Positions 21,838 through 34,100 of a stretch of DNA of 64,000 nucleotides are shown here, in pieces. The stretch comes from Phaseolus vulgaris (lineage: Eukaryota; Streptophyta; Magnoliopsida; Fabales; Fabaceae). The notes beneath the pieces were generated by a model. The model ran no database searches, had not been told where the DNA came from, and saw only the letters and a program-made list of their open reading frames with translations. The position numbers and the translations under genes were made by a program. The stretch covers positions 11,695,564 through 11,759,563 of the forward strand of contig NC_023751.2 in NCBI RefSeq assembly GCF_000499845.2, written 5' to 3'. How positions within the stretch are numbered: position 1 is the first letter of the stretch; each line of letters starts with the position of its first letter.

Positions 21838-24800
21838 ATATAGCCCATAGACAGCAAGGCAATATCCCATGGTGTTAGATTACAGATTTGGTTGGGGAAG
21901 TTGTTGTAGGGGTGAGGCTTCACAAAACATTCTGAAATGTATATTGGAGATTGCACATCGACTAGAGATTTCCTTTCATTGTATATAAGTGAGTGCAAAC
22001 TTCAACCTATGAGCCGATTTTATGGAGTTGAGTTAAGTTTAAAGTTGTTTATATATCATTATCCTTTGAAAATTTGTGGTATATCAAATGGAATATGAAA
22101 ATATAAAATGAGAAAGAGGTTTGATGGATCTATAAATTTTTTAATTTAATTTAAAATTTAAAATTAAAAAACATTAAATTTTAAAATTTAATTTAAAATT
22201 TTGAAATTTTAAATATAAAAATTTTAAAAATTTAAAATTTCTAAACTTGAAGTGTTTTTTGTTTTGAAAAAAAAAAAAGAGTTAAAGACAGAAATATTTT
22301 GAAAATTTAAATATTTGAAATTTTGAAATTTGAAAATTTAAAAAAGTTGAAAATTTGAAATTTAAAATTTTTAAATTTGAAGTGTTTTGAAAAAAAAAAT
22401 TAGGATTTGAAATTTTAAAAGTTTAAAAATATGAAAATTTAAATATTTTTAAAATTTTGATTTGTTTCGGAAAGGTTTTAAGATTTGAAATTTTAAAACA
22501 CTTAAAATTAAAAAAAATTGAAAAGTTAAATATTTGAAAATTTAAAATTTTTAAAAATTAAAAGACTTTAAAAAAAAAAATAGGAAATGACACAATATTC
22601 ATAATAATAAACTAAAATTAAGTATTGATATAAAGATAAAATAGAAAAAAATGGAGAGAAATTAAAGAGCAAAATCCTCTTTATATATACTAACAGGAAC
22701 ACAGGCATTCACGTGCCTATGTATCCGTATTTTTTATTTTTAAATAATTATGTTTAATAGTGAAATTGATGAAACAATATTATTATTTACATATCACACT
22801 TATATTAATGTGAGTTATTGATATCCTTCTAATTATATGTATTATTTTTTTATTTATGTGTATTTTTATATGTATTTATATTTAATATTAAATTTAAATA
22901 AATAATGTTATTATATCTTGATGTCAATGGCTTAACCAATAGAAGTGATTTACGTATTATTTTTTTATTTATATAATATTAAATTTAAATAAATAATGTT
23001 ATTATCCCTAAACTTATATTAACAATATAAAATTATATATGAAAAGGTACCTAAATTATCTAATCATTATTTTCATTTGTAATGTATATTTATATTTTAT
23101 TATTATTATGTATCTAGACGATTCGGTGGGACCTCACTTCAGGGGAAACATAGGCAAGGAAAATCCAGTCTCACTAGATCTATTGCTTATAATATTACAA
23201 AATGTATATGGAAAATACATTTTCAAATAGAAATGGGATTTTGCAAATAAAAATCTAATTTTATATATTATCATATATTATAATATTATAAAGTGTATTT
23301 ATGAAGTACGATTTTTAATTGAAATTGTATTTTGTATATATGATTCTTAACCTTTTTTTTTAAATCTCCGACATGGTTGACATTTTAATGTGTAAATTAC
23401 GTGGTCTGTGTTAACGACTTATCCATTTCTGAAAAAAAATTATCCAAATTTTTTTAAAAAATATTTATACCATTTAAAAAAAATCTATTTTCATACTAGA
23501 ACAATAACGTCACTGTAGCAGGGAGATGACATGACAATGAAATAACATGTAAAAATCTAAAGAAAATACACACTATTTATAATATACAACCTTCCACATA
23601 GATATACGAAATAGTTACGCTGGTTATACTCAAATTAACATCACCATTCCTCTTCAATTGGAATATTACAAAATAAGTTTTAATCTATCACCAATAAGTT
23701 AGAACACAAAAAAAAAAATGTAAAACTAGTCACCCAAAATCACAAAACAGAAACGAATCCAAACCAATTCAAACTTCAATCACAAAATGGCAACGTCCAA
23801 AACTCAAAAACCACAACATTAAACAAATAAACAAAATAACTGTACACTAAATCCTTAAAAACCAAAATCAAACCCATGAAAACTTTACGAAAACATATAC
23901 CAAGACAGGTACCCAATGAATAAAAAAAAAATCCAATATCCAGAAACAAACGAAATAAAACAAAAACAAACTTCAAAATCCGAGCGAAATCGCACTCACA
24001 CTCTCAATGAAATCAAACTGCCACTTCCTCGAAAACGCAAATCTCCTCAAAATCGTACATTTGATTTCTTCTCCCTTCCCAAAACGCTCAATCGGAAACG
24101 CAACAAAAACCCTCAAATCCCTCTACAAAACGCCCGATCCTCAAAATCGCATCTATGCTTTCTTTACAAAACGTCCAATAAAAAAACAATCAAAACTCTT
24201 TAAAATCGCACCTTTGCTCCTTTGAAAAACCTACCCTTTCAAAAACTAAATTTTTTAAATTTACCACCTAATTAACTGGATCCATTATCTAATTTTTTAT
24301 TATTTCACGATCTTGTTAACCAAGTTTTGTGTTCTCACGCACCATAATAATCAATACCGAATATATTTATTACACTACCCAAAATATTAATATTTTAATT
24401 TAAAGTACTAATATATATTATTATATTATTAAAGTAGATCTCAAGTCAAAGTTTGATTAGTTGTTTTAGGAGACTTTCTTTTAATCTATAATATTTAAAC
24501 TCTAAAAATTGTTTGAGTGAATTAAGTTGAGCATCATTCTCGTCAATGCCACGTTTTACTTTTTTTTTTATAGATACTACAAATATAATTTTATAGAAGA
24601 CAATTATATTCATATTATATTAACTATTACAGATAATACTGACATTAATTTTAAGCTGTCGGCTGGCATATTTTTTCTTTTTACTATATTCAAACGGAAG
24701 GCCTTTGAATATTTGACTTAATTTTTTTAACATAAATAATTGAAGTCTTAAACTTCTTGAGCGTGTAGATTGTAAGGGTCTAAAAAATAATCTTAGAGTA

Positions 24801-24942
24801 GAAGTGGTATATTTTAAATGATACTGAATATTTTATTATTAAAATGAAATGACATATAAATAGTGGTTATTCAGGTTTCATTTTAAAAGAACCACCATCT
24901 CTCTAAAAGTTTCCCTTTTCCTTTCCTCTCCCTTTTCTTTAA

Positions 24943-25200
24943 GATTCTGATCTCCTCGCTTATCAGTTTGGCGATCGGAGTCTGTCGTTGGACTCCTGGC
25001 AGCGAAGACTACAAGACTGCCCGATCAGAATCTCTTATAGAGTAAGTTCAGTTTTGTTCCTTTTTTTCCTTTTCTCTCCATTCTCTCTAAGATTCTGATC
25101 TCCTTGCTTATCAGTTTGACGATCGGAGTCTGCCATTGGACTCCTGGCAATGAATCCTATAAGATTGCTCGATCAGAATCTCTTATAGAGTAAGTTCAAT
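24943..25200. repeat. ~143-bp tandem duplication inside the solo LTR
   Basis: Two units read aagattctgatctcc...cgatcggagtctg...ttggactcctggca...gatcagaatctcttatagag, each followed by a pyrimidine-rich spacer. Confidence 0.75.
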
Positions 25201-25789
25201 TTTTACCCTTTTCTGAGTCAAAGTTTTGAACTTGTAGATCAATCTCAATCTAAGTGTATGCATGTGCCTCTTTTAGTTTTAGGATTAGTCTTTAGTAGAT
25301 CAGAGTCCTAGAGATATAGTTAGATTTTTTATCAGGACTCTGTGGTGCAGGTTAAGCTACTTTTGAAGATTTTGGTAGGTTTGGAGCTCTTCGTGAGCAT
25401 ATGCTCAAGTAAAGGTAAGGGATGCTAGTTTAAAATCTTCAATAGAACCATAGGTTAGAAGATTTGAATGTGAGTATGACGGGGTCAACAATTCCAGATT
25501 TTGTTGCAAGATTTCTTGTTCTGAGTGGATTGTAGTTTGATTGAAATTGAAAGTGTAGTGATTGAGAATTGGTTGTTTGATTTAAATGGTTTTGGAATTA
25601 GAAATCATATATATGTATAAATGGACATAATAACTCAATGATTCACTGAGAGTGATTGTATCATGCTGAACATAAACTGTCAATGTAATGTGTTGATTTA
25701 TAGTTTAGGAATTGAATGAGATATTGACTTATAATCTAATAGGTATATTAAGTTATGCATAATTTTCTGCAGAATTTTCTGCATATTTC

Positions 25790-26125
25790 GCTCAAGCTAG
25801 CAAGTACTAGCTCAAGGTAAAAAAAATTATGGGTGCTCTCTGGAGGATTTTAGCCCAAGCTAGCGACTTCTAGCTCAAGCTAAAAAATTATGGGTGCTCT
25901 CTGGAGGATTTTAGCCCAAGCTAGCGACTTCTAGCTCAAGCTAAAAATTTTGGGCGCTCTCTGGAGGATTTTAGCCCAAGCTAGCGACTTTTAGCCCAAG
26001 CTAAAAATTTTGGGTGCTCTCTGGAGGATTTTAGCCCAAGCTAGCGAATTTTAGCTCAAGCTAAAATTCTGGGTGCTCTCTGGAGGATTTTAGCTCAAGC
26101 TAGCGAATTCTAGCTCAAGCTAAAG
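25790..26125. repeat. ~60-bp minisatellite, about five copies, in the solo LTR
   Basis: The unit contains gggtgctctctggaggattt, agcccaagctagcga and tagctcaagcta. The gggtgctctc landmark occurs at 25831, 25892, 25952 (as gggcgctctc), 26012 and 26071, so the period is 59-61 bp. Confidence 0.9.
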
Positions 26126-28534
26126 TAAAAAATAAAATAAAAGATAAAAATAAAAAATGAAAGAAAAAATAAATAAATATATATATATATTAAACTTTTT
26201 ATTTATTTATTTGCTTTTAAGAGATTGATTTATTTATTTCTATATAGTTTTTCTTATAAAGTATGTAAACTTATATTTCATGTATAGTTAATTGAAAATC
26301 TCTTTAATTAGACATTTATATGATTAGTCAATGAATTGTTGTGTATTTTGGGAAATTCTAAACATTGGTATGATTTGATTGTTTAATGGTGGATATTATG
26401 AGGTTCAAAATATGAATTCTGATCGAGACATAGTATTTTCAGGAAAGAAAATACCGTGTTAAGATTGTTTAGGATGTGCATTGACTAGGGATTCGTCTAG
26501 AAGGAGATATCCTGACTCTCCTGAGATAATGGAATCATATAGATGAAGTTATTCAGGTGGTGAGAGTCGAAGGAGGTTCATATGAATGGGTAAGTTGTTT
26601 GAAAGATAATTAACTTGACCTGTTATATGAATTAACCCTGTCATATTAGGAGAGAGATGATATTGAGATTAATTATGCGCATAGCTGTGTGGATTTCACA
26701 GTGATGTAGTATGACAGGTGCAGATCTCTAAGTCTAAGTCAACGCACGAGTCTTCCGGAAGTAGAGTCAAGTGTCTATGTGTTATGAGTCAGTAGAGGTT
26801 TGACATGTGAAAAGATGAATTATGAAATTTAATAGACACTTGATGATTTGAGAAATTGTATGAGAATTGATGAATTATGTTGATTAATTTGACATGAATT
26901 TATATAGAAATTTTTTTATATAGCTAGCTTACCCTGTTATTGTTTGTGTTTGTTTCTTTATCTGTGATGATCGTGTTTTACACGGGAGCAGATGAGATTG
27001 CAGGTAATAGAGCTCCTCAGTGAGCAGCTGCAGTATTGGATAGATTTACCTTTGAATGCTTTGTTTCTTTTGTTTTTTTTTTAAAAACTTTTGATGTATA
27101 TGTTAATTCCCTATGAAGAGGGATATCTTTTTGAGATACAAATATGATAACCTAATATATGTTTACATGTTAATTAGATATTGTATGTATAATATATTAA
27201 CAAAAGAAAAAAAAATAGGGATGTTACATAGATAATATTCACTTTATCTAAAAAAAATTGGCCAAATGTGACCTAAATTGATTTTAAAATGTAAATTTTA
27301 AAAAAAATATATATATGTTGGTGTAAATTAGACTTGTACCAATTCCAACTTAAATTTGAATAGTCTGTATTTTCTTTAGATTTTTACATGTTATTTCATT
27401 GTCATGTCATCTCCCTGCTCTCCGTGCTACAGTGAATTATTGTTCTAAGATGAAAATAGATTTTTTTTTTTAAAATGGTATAATTTTTTTTAAAATATTT
27501 TTAAAGTGAATAATTTTTTTTTCAGAAATGGATAAGTCGTTAACACAGACCACGTAATTTTCACATTAAAATGTCAACCATGTTGGAGATTTAAAAAAAA
27601 AGTTAAAAATCATATATATAAAATACAATTTCAATTAAAAACCGTACTTCATAAATACACTTTATAATATTATAATATATGATGATATATGAAATTAGAA
27701 TCTTTTTTCAAAATCCGATTTCTATTTGAAATTGTATTTCCCATATACATTTTGTAATTTTATAATGTATAATAATATCTATACCTATATATAGATGATT
27801 TTTCTTAATTTTTATTTTTTTTATTTTTATATCAATATTTGATTTTATTTCATTATTATGGGTATTGTTTTATTTCCTATTTTCATAAATTTTTTAAAAA
27901 TTTTAATTTTAAATTTTCAAACCGTAAACTCTTTTCGAATCACTTCAAAATTTTCAAAATTTTTAAATTTTCAAATTTTCAATTTTCAAACCTAAAGCGT
28001 TTTCAAAACACTTTCAAATTTTAAAATTTTAAAATTCAAAACTTTTGAAATTTGAAAATAAAATTTGAAATTTTAAGTGTTTCGAAAAGGATTTAGGGTT
28101 TGAAATCTATAGAAGCTTTGGTGTTTGCGATATGTTATGGGAACATCTCTCCAAGGTTGCCTTTTTTTTTCAAGGAACAAAAGTTAACAATTTATTGGCT
28201 TTGGTTTTGTTTCAATTTTGTTTTAGAGTATGCAATATACTGATGTAAGTTATTGGGAAGAAGAATTTATTGAAGACCTTCTTGAGTATCATAAGAAGTT
28301 TGTTTTTTGATAATTAGTTTAGCATTTCTTCCCTTTAAAAATGAAAAAAAAAAATCTTCTACGATAAAAAAACAATTGGTGATAATTTTCCACTGCAGAG
28401 ACTTCAGGAGAATGAGATCCGATTGTATTTGAAATTATGAATGCTCGAGAAAAAAAGGCGAACATGTATCATGCTGATGGAATGTCTGTGTGATTTCCTT
28501 AGCAATTAAGATTGTGTTTCTAATGTAATTTCAG

Positions 28535-28746
28535 AAGTTATCAAAGGCCATTGTTGAGGAATGAAAACCCATATTGGATGTTCTTGACATGGATGCTAGC
28601 AATAGTAATTCCTTGTAAGCTCATGCATTTTTACAACTAATAGCAAGTTTTGGTATTGCATCCGGTTTTAATGAGGAGGAGTTATCCAGGTTAATTCCAG
28701 TGGTATCTCCATGTCGTCAAGTGTTGATTTGCGTTGTTACCTTGGG
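28535..28746 (+). pseudogene. FRIGIDA-like protein exon fragment with two stops
   Basis: One frame reads KLSKAIVEE-stop-KPILDVLDMDAS, NSNSL-stop-AHAFLQLIASFGIAS, GFNEEELSRLIPVVS, which closely resembles the C-terminal part of the plant FRIGIDA-like family as I recall it. The stops are TGA (28562-28564, expected Trp) and TAA (28616-28618, expected Glu). The exon is framed by an acceptor-like tttcag and a donor-like gtatac. FRIGIDA-like proteins are plant nuclear proteins; this fragment cannot act. It sits just outside the right arm of the MULE-like block, so capture by a transposon is possible. Confidence 0.6.
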
Positions 28747-28754
28747 TATACATA

Positions 28755-29500
28755 TTTGAGTTATTTACAAATTAAAATATTTGTATACAATATATGTACC
28801 ATAAACTAGAGTCAATGACAATGTTGTGTTCTAGATATTACTTGAAGATTGTGACTTTAACAACTACTTCTCTTTTTTATTCTCACTATTATAACATTTT
28901 GAAAAAAAAAACCTTTTATAAATCTTGGTTCCTCCCTAAACCATCATATATGTGAAGTTAAAATGCAATAATAATTGGTGAGGATGATAGCAGTGGATGT
29001 GAAAAACCAGGTTTAAATAATCATTGAACATTGAATTGAGCTATAACTAAAAATACACACTCAAACCAATCTATGTCCAAACTGTTTTAATTTTGTAAGC
29101 CATTTTTCTGTGTCTTTTAACACATGTGCTTTCACGTGTGTGTATCCAGATTTTTTTTAATTATTTGTATGTATCTATGTTTAATAGTAAAATTAAAATA
29201 AAAATGTCATTATTCACACACTTATATTAAAACTATAAATTTATAGTTCATTTTAATAAATACGAATACATATGAGAAAACACATAAATTATCTAAGTAC
29301 ACCAACTGATATATTGTAAAGGAAAAATACTCAACATAGTAGTTATATATAGTAAATTTACAAATGTCATGCAAAATTATAACATAGAAGAAAAGTAATT
29401 TACAATATCATGGTTTTGTAGTAATAAATTTCAAGATACCAAATAAAGATTTGTATTCAAGATGTCTTTCATTTTCCCTGTCACTCAAAAGTCTATATAA
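28755..29500. other. Non-coding DNA between FRIGIDA-like fragment and transposase remnant
   Basis: 29110-29290 shares a direct repeat with 22690-23120 (ttcacgtg..tgtatcc, then tatgtttaatagt). No gene is seen. Confidence 0.45.
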
Positions 29501-29820
29501 TTAAAGAATGGATGAATTTTTTTGAAAATAATTTTTTAATATATATATAATTAAAAATTGAAGTACATTAACATTATTTTGAATTTTTAATAAAATTAAT
29601 GATGTAGAACTTTAAAATTTAAAATAATGTAAGTTAATTATTTTAAAAGTATGATTAAAGTAAACCTAATTCATAATAAAAAATTAAGTTAGTAAAATCC
29701 TAAATTTAAAATGCTAAAAATAAATCAGAAACTTTAACCGAAAAGCTAAAATGAAGAATGTTAACCAAAAACTTTAATTATCATAGAAAGCGAAAAAATA
29801 GTACTATAGTCTATATTCTA

Positions 29821-30003
29821 CTATTGTCGATATGAACAATTTGTTCTATTGTGACCTTCACTCTTACAGTAAGAGTATTTGTTTAACTTAGTTGGAAGTG
29901 GTTTATCCATTTCATTATGTATACGATATGTTATTGATCTGTTTGATTTCTTATGGTGCATTCGGAGGTCTGAGATGAAATTCAATCCAATATAAGTAGA
30001 CAA
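29821..30003 (-). pseudogene. MULE transposase C-terminal remnant, copy 1
   Basis: About 60 codons include RIHNEMDKPLPTK followed by a zinc-knuckle-like YSYCKSEGHNRTNC, in which the first Cys of a C-x2-C-x4-H-x4-C knuckle is now Tyr. An '(R)RIxNEMD' stretch before a terminal CCHC knuckle is a common end of plant Mutator-type transposases. No ATG opens it. The same stretch recurs, decayed, at 42170-42340 and 58200-58380. Confidence 0.55.
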
Positions 30004-31104
30004 ATAATTTTGATTTCGAATTGGATGAAATTCAACTTCCTAAGCCTTCAAAATATACTATAGAGTATAGATAAGATCGACAAATGTTGTTAGTTGTAAA
30101 TGACATGTCGAATAAACAACGATAACATAAGTACAAAAAAGTTGAAAAACTTGAAACTCTCAACAATCACACACTAATCGTTAAGTTTTCATGTGTATGA
30201 CATAGGTAGGTATCGTAGTTGAATAGTGGTATCTCTTAAACATCAAACTTTGAATTTTGTCTATTGAATTTCGTCTATTGTATAAAAGCTAACTTTCTTT
30301 AATTATAAATAAATAAAAGTTATAAATAGTAAATTAAACTTATCTAAATATTAAAAGAAATGTATATTAACATTATTATATATTATAACATTATAAACGA
30401 ATTTTAGGTTTTAAATTTTTATGTTTTTATTTTATAGATTATTATATATTATAATATTAGAAAACATATGAGAAATAGAAATCGTATTCCAAATATAAGA
30501 TTCTTTTAATTTCATATATTATTATATATTATAATATTATAAAACGTATTCAACATGGTTGGCTACTTCTTGTTGGCGATTTACTCATTTTTAGAAAAAA
30601 AATTGTTTTTTTCCCAATTTGAAAGATTCGAAAAAAACTTACATCATTTTTAAAAGAACCCATTATATAAATTTTAATTTTTAGGATATATTGAATCATT
30701 GTAAATTTAAACTTATTTATCTCCATAAATAAATAAAAAACTTATTTTATCTTCAAATAAACTGATTTTAAATTATAAGATGCTCTCTACCTTATTTATT
30801 AATTTCATTGGAAATTTTTTTCTTGTGTTTTATTCCGGTAGTAAGAGAATAATACAGTTTTAATGGATTAAAAAAAGAATACTTTATGAGTTGAATAAAA
30901 AATCTTTTGTAACAGAATTATTTTTTCGCATTACTTCATTTTTTTTATGGAAATATATCTCCTTTACCATTTTCTCTTCACATTTTTCCCTCAAAAACAG
31001 ACTTTTCAAACTTTCCACTCATTTTTCCAGAACTTGACTTTAATTTGTGGAAGTCAAACACAGGTGGCAATTGACTGCTTTAATTATATTATTTATTTAA
31101 AATC

Positions 31105-31112
31105 TATATAAA
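31105..31112 (+). promoter_or_regulatory. TATA box of gene C
   Basis: TATATAAA in aatctatataaaagag lies about 60 bp before the ATG of gene C. Confidence 0.6.
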
Positions 31113-31170
31113 AGAGTAATGAAGTAGGTCTTGATTTTGAACTGAACAAAAGAAACACAAAGACTGCATC

Positions 31171-32559
31171 ATGAGTATCCCTGTTCGACGCATTTCAGAG
31201 TGCTTCGTGAAGCCTCACCCCTTCAACCAAGTCTCCAGCCAAATCTGCCATTTAACTCCTTGGGATATTGCTATGTTGTCTACCCACTATATCCAGAAGG
31301 GTTTGCTCTTCAACAAGCCTGCAACTCTTGTGGATCAACAATATTTCATGGAGAATCTGTTGGAGAAGCTCAAGCACTCTCTTTCTCTCACCCTCTTCCA
31401 TTTTTATCCACTCTCTGGTCGTCTTGTCACCCACAAAACCCAACACCCTCCCTCTTATACTGTTTCTGTTGATTGCAACAACAGTGATGGAGCTCGATTC
31501 ATCTATGCAGCCTTAGATGTCACCATATCTGACTTACTCTCCCCAGTTGACACCCCTTCCGTTTTTCACTCATTCTTTGACCACCACAAAGCACTCAACC
31601 ATGACGGTCACACAATGCCCTTGTTGTCCATCCAAGTCACTGAACTAGTGGATGGTGTTTTCATAGGTTGCTCCATGAATCACTCTCTAGGAGATGGCAC
31701 TTCGTATTGGAATTTCTTCAATACATGGTCGCAGATCTTTCAAGCACAATCTCAGGCTGAAAGCCATGAATACGATGTTCCCATCTCACACCAACCCCTT
31801 CACAATCGTTGGTTTCCAAATAATTGTAGTCCACCAATCTCTCTTCCTTTCAAACATCATGATGAGTTTATAGGGAGACCTGAAGAAACACCCTTGCCGA
31901 GAGAGAGAATTTTCCATTTTTCAGCAGAGTCTATTGCCGCACTGAAAGCCAAGGCCAACTCAGAATCTAATACCACAAGAATCTCTTCTTTCCAGTCATT
32001 ATCAGCACTTGTTTGGAGATCCATAACTCGTGCGCGCTCCCCACCGTCTGACCAAATAACGATTTGCAGATTAGCCGCAAACAATCGATCAAGAATGGAG
32101 CCGCCTCTGCCTGAAGAATACTTTGGAAACTGCATTCATGCAGTGAGTGCAGAAACGACAACAGGGGAATTGCTTGAGAATGGTCTAGGATGGGCAGCAT
32201 GGAAGTTGCATAAGGCTGTTACAAACCTTAACGATAGAGTGGTGTTAGAATTTCTGGAAGGGTGGTTGGAGTCTCCTTTGATAGTTCAAATGGGTCGTTT
32301 CTTTGACCCGTACAGCGTGTTGATGGGTAGCTCGCCCAGGTTCAATATGTATGGGAGTGAATTTGGAATGGGGAAAGCGGTGGCTGCTAGAAGTGGCTAT
32401 GCAAATAAATTTGATGGGAAAGTGTCATCATACCCAGGGCGTGAAGGAGGAGGAAGCATTGATTTGGAAGTTTGCCTTTTGCCACATACAATGAGTGCTT
32501 TGGAATCAGACAAGGAGTTCATGAATGCAGTTTCTGTGTTCAATCCCCTGCTGTTGTAG
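31171..32559 (+). CDS. BAHD (HXXXD-type) acyltransferase, gene C
   Basis: Single-exon, 462 residues, ATG at 31171 and TAG at 32557-32559. The catalytic motif is H171-S-L-G-D175 within MNHSLGDGTSYWNF; the second BAHD motif reads E-F-G-M-G (397-401). The N-terminal RRISECFVKPH and the LTPWDIAML element are shared across the cluster. It is very similar to gene D (and B), indicating recent duplication. It is the only complete + strand member. Expected role: CoA-dependent acyl transfer, substrate unknown. No targeting signal. Confidence 0.95.
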   Translation: MSIPVRRISECFVKPHPFNQVSSQICHLTPWDIAMLSTHYIQKGLLFNKPATLVDQQYFMENLLEKLKHSLSLTLFHFYPLSGRLVTHKTQHPPSYTVSVDCNNSDGARFIYAALDVTISDLLSPVDTPSVFHSFFDHHKALNHDGHTMPLLSIQVTELVDGVFIGCSMNHSLGDGTSYWNFFNTWSQIFQAQSQAESHEYDVPISHQPLHNRWFPNNCSPPISLPFKHHDEFIGRPEETPLPRERIFHFSAESIAALKAKANSESNTTRISSFQSLSALVWRSITRARSPPSDQITICRLAANNRSRMEPPLPEEYFGNCIHAVSAETTTGELLENGLGWAAWKLHKAVTNLNDRVVLEFLEGWLESPLIVQMGRFFDPYSVLMGSSPRFNMYGSEFGMGKAVAARSGYANKFDGKVSSYPGREGGGSIDLEVCLLPHTMSALESDKEFMNAVSVFNPLLL

Positions 32560-32573
32560 TTTGCTAATAATGG

Positions 32574-33046
32574 TGAACAATAAAGATGTTTTGAACAATA
32601 AAGATGTTTTAAGATATACTCTTAATTATATGTTTTGAACTGTTGAAGAATATTCATTGTGTATTTAGATAGTTCCGTGTCTGATTAGTTTGTGGTTTAA
32701 TAAGTTACATATGGACGACTTCTTAGTATATAAAATTTATATATTATTATTACTTATGGTTGTCATAAGAATGTGAACAGTACTGTCAAAACATCTTTAT
32801 TGTTAAACCAATCTGGGAATCAGGTTATAAAAATGATCTTGGTGAAGCATATATATCTTACTGATGCACGGGAACATTATTTCCCATAAAATATAGTATA
32901 AAACATACACAATGATTATTAAAAGAGTAATTAATCCGATTATTATTGACTTAAGCCTCGCAATGACGATCCCTTTCAATGATTAATATTGCTTGGAAGA
33001 TTAATGCATTCACTCATAAAGAATATTTTAGCTTTTCAAATGACAA
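32574..33046 (+). repeat. Segment R, copy 1 (duplicated gene flank)
   Basis: It is nearly identical to 45443-45906 and, over its first ~150 bp, to 58955-59118. Landmarks are aagatgttttaagatatac, gacttcttagtatataaa and gcctcgcaatgacgatccc. It begins 15 bp after the gene C stop codon, so it is probably the gene's own 3' region carried along in duplication. Confidence 0.85.
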
Positions 33047-33059
33047 TGTAAAACTTAAT

Positions 33060-33620
33060 TTTACTCAAAGACGCATTTTTATATATAATAAGACATTTAT
33101 AAAAATATTATTAAATACTTTTAATAACATTTATTTAATAAAAAGATAACATTTTAAAAATGTTACTAAATCTTTTTAATAATATTTTTTAACAAAAATA
33201 ACACTATAAAAATGTTACTATAAAATGTAATTTTTTTAATATAGAAGTGACATTTTTAAAATGTTATTAAATATTTTTATTAATATTTTTTAATAAAAAA
33301 GTAACATTATAAAAATTTACTAAAAATTAAAAAAAAATAGTAACTTTTTTTAATAAATAAATAACAATTAAAAATATTATCAAATCTTTTTAGTAATATT
33401 TTTTTTTAAAAGAGTAAGATTATAAAAATGTTATTAAAAATCTTTAGTAACTTTTTTAATAAAAAAGTGATATTTAAAAAATATTATTAAATCTTTTTAG
33501 TAATATTTTTTAATAAAAAAGTAACAATATAAACATATTATTAGAAATTTTTAGTAACTCTTTTAGGTGACATTTAAAAAATATTAATAAAAATCTTTAG
33601 TAAATTGTTTGACTAGAAAA
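33060..33620. repeat. Imperfect tandem array of AT-rich palindromes
   Basis: About eight units of taacatttttaaaatgttactaaatctttttagtaata type, period about 60-66 bp; the core taacat(n)atgtta is self-complementary. No gene. Confidence 0.65.
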
Positions 33621-33908
33621 TTATACAAATTACTTAGATTTGGATTGTAACATATGAAATTTAATAATTTAATAATTTATGCATATATGTTTTTATTTTA
33701 TAAACAAGTTAGTAATAAAAATTTGTCAACACAAATACTAATAGTAATTCAATAAATTTTCAATGTTTGAAAATGAATTTAGATATGCCTTGTCAATAAA
33801 TTGTCACCTTTGTTTATCATGTAGCATATGTAAGATTTATAGTATAATATGTACTATCACTATAGTCTCACACAATTAGTTCTTGTATAGTGAAAATGAC
33901 AATGACAA

Positions 33909-34100
33909 TCATTCACTGTAAAGCGTACAATTATTCTTCTTTATTTCAAATACAATCTCATTATTCAATTTCAACAACAACTCCTGAGCTTCCTCGTCCT
34001 TCCCATACCAATGAAATTCTTTCAACGCTTCTCCATACTCCTTTAGCTTTGGCTTCAATTTCTCCCTACCCCAATAATGAATTCTCAATATAGACAACAT
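33909..34100 (-). pseudogene. Unrecognised exon-like ORF with charged helical sequence
   Basis: 63 codons from the ATG at 34100. The peptide (RIHYWGREKLKPKLKEYG, then EALKEFHWYGKDEEAQELL) has normal protein composition in a region otherwise pure AT-rich, so it is likely an exon of a real or broken gene. An in-frame stop lies two codons upstream. I do not recognise the family. It may belong with the ORF at 34853-35005 on the same strand. Confidence 0.35.

Larger units (their letters stand above)
16133..21945 (-). pseudogene. BAHD acyltransferase pseudogene B, split by a Ty1/copia element
   Basis: The N-terminal part (about 35 codons, ISECFVKPHPYNNFPNQIC onward) lies at 21843-21940. The rest runs from 17208 down to the TAG at 16133-16135. 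It is closest to gene D and keeps the HSVGDG motif. Damage: no in-frame ATG replaces the lost start; the copia element sits about 40 codons in; roughly 150 bp is missing between the FQS and GELLENGLGW segments, with a 1-bp loss beside it; and about 60 bp covering the PGREGGGSIDLEV tail is deleted near 16200. No functional protein is possible. Confidence 0.92.
24771..27228. repeat. Solo LTR, 2.46 kb, TSD tagat
   Basis: It starts TGTAAGGGTC and ends GGGATGTTACA, with the 5-bp duplication tagat at 24766-24770 and 27229-27233. Copies 2 and 3 of the host repeat preserve the empty site (gagcgtgtaaataatattcac), which confirms both borders. The length and internal minisatellite resemble LTRs of chromovirus-type Ty3/gypsy elements. 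There is no polyprotein. Confidence 0.88.
22130..28110. mobile_element. MULE-like block, copy 1: large inverted-repeat structure
   Basis: Left arm pieces 22583-22690 and 23184-23540 are reverse complements of right arm pieces 27780-27850 and 27380-27765. Shared landmarks include 'gtcgttaacacag' and 'catatacattttgtaat'. The outer parts are low-complexity aaatttaaaattttgaa. A 490-bp stretch (22690-23180) interrupts the left arm. The interior (23560-24770, resuming at 27234) matches copies 2 and 3. A solo LTR is nested at 24771-27228. Small reading frames here are not genes. Confidence 0.55.

Noticed and set aside
23916..24225. Overlapping ORFs rich in Lys/Asn/Arg
   Set aside because: They lie inside the MULE-like block in a loose 'aaaacgcccaatcg' tandem; the frames are not kept in copies 2 and 3.
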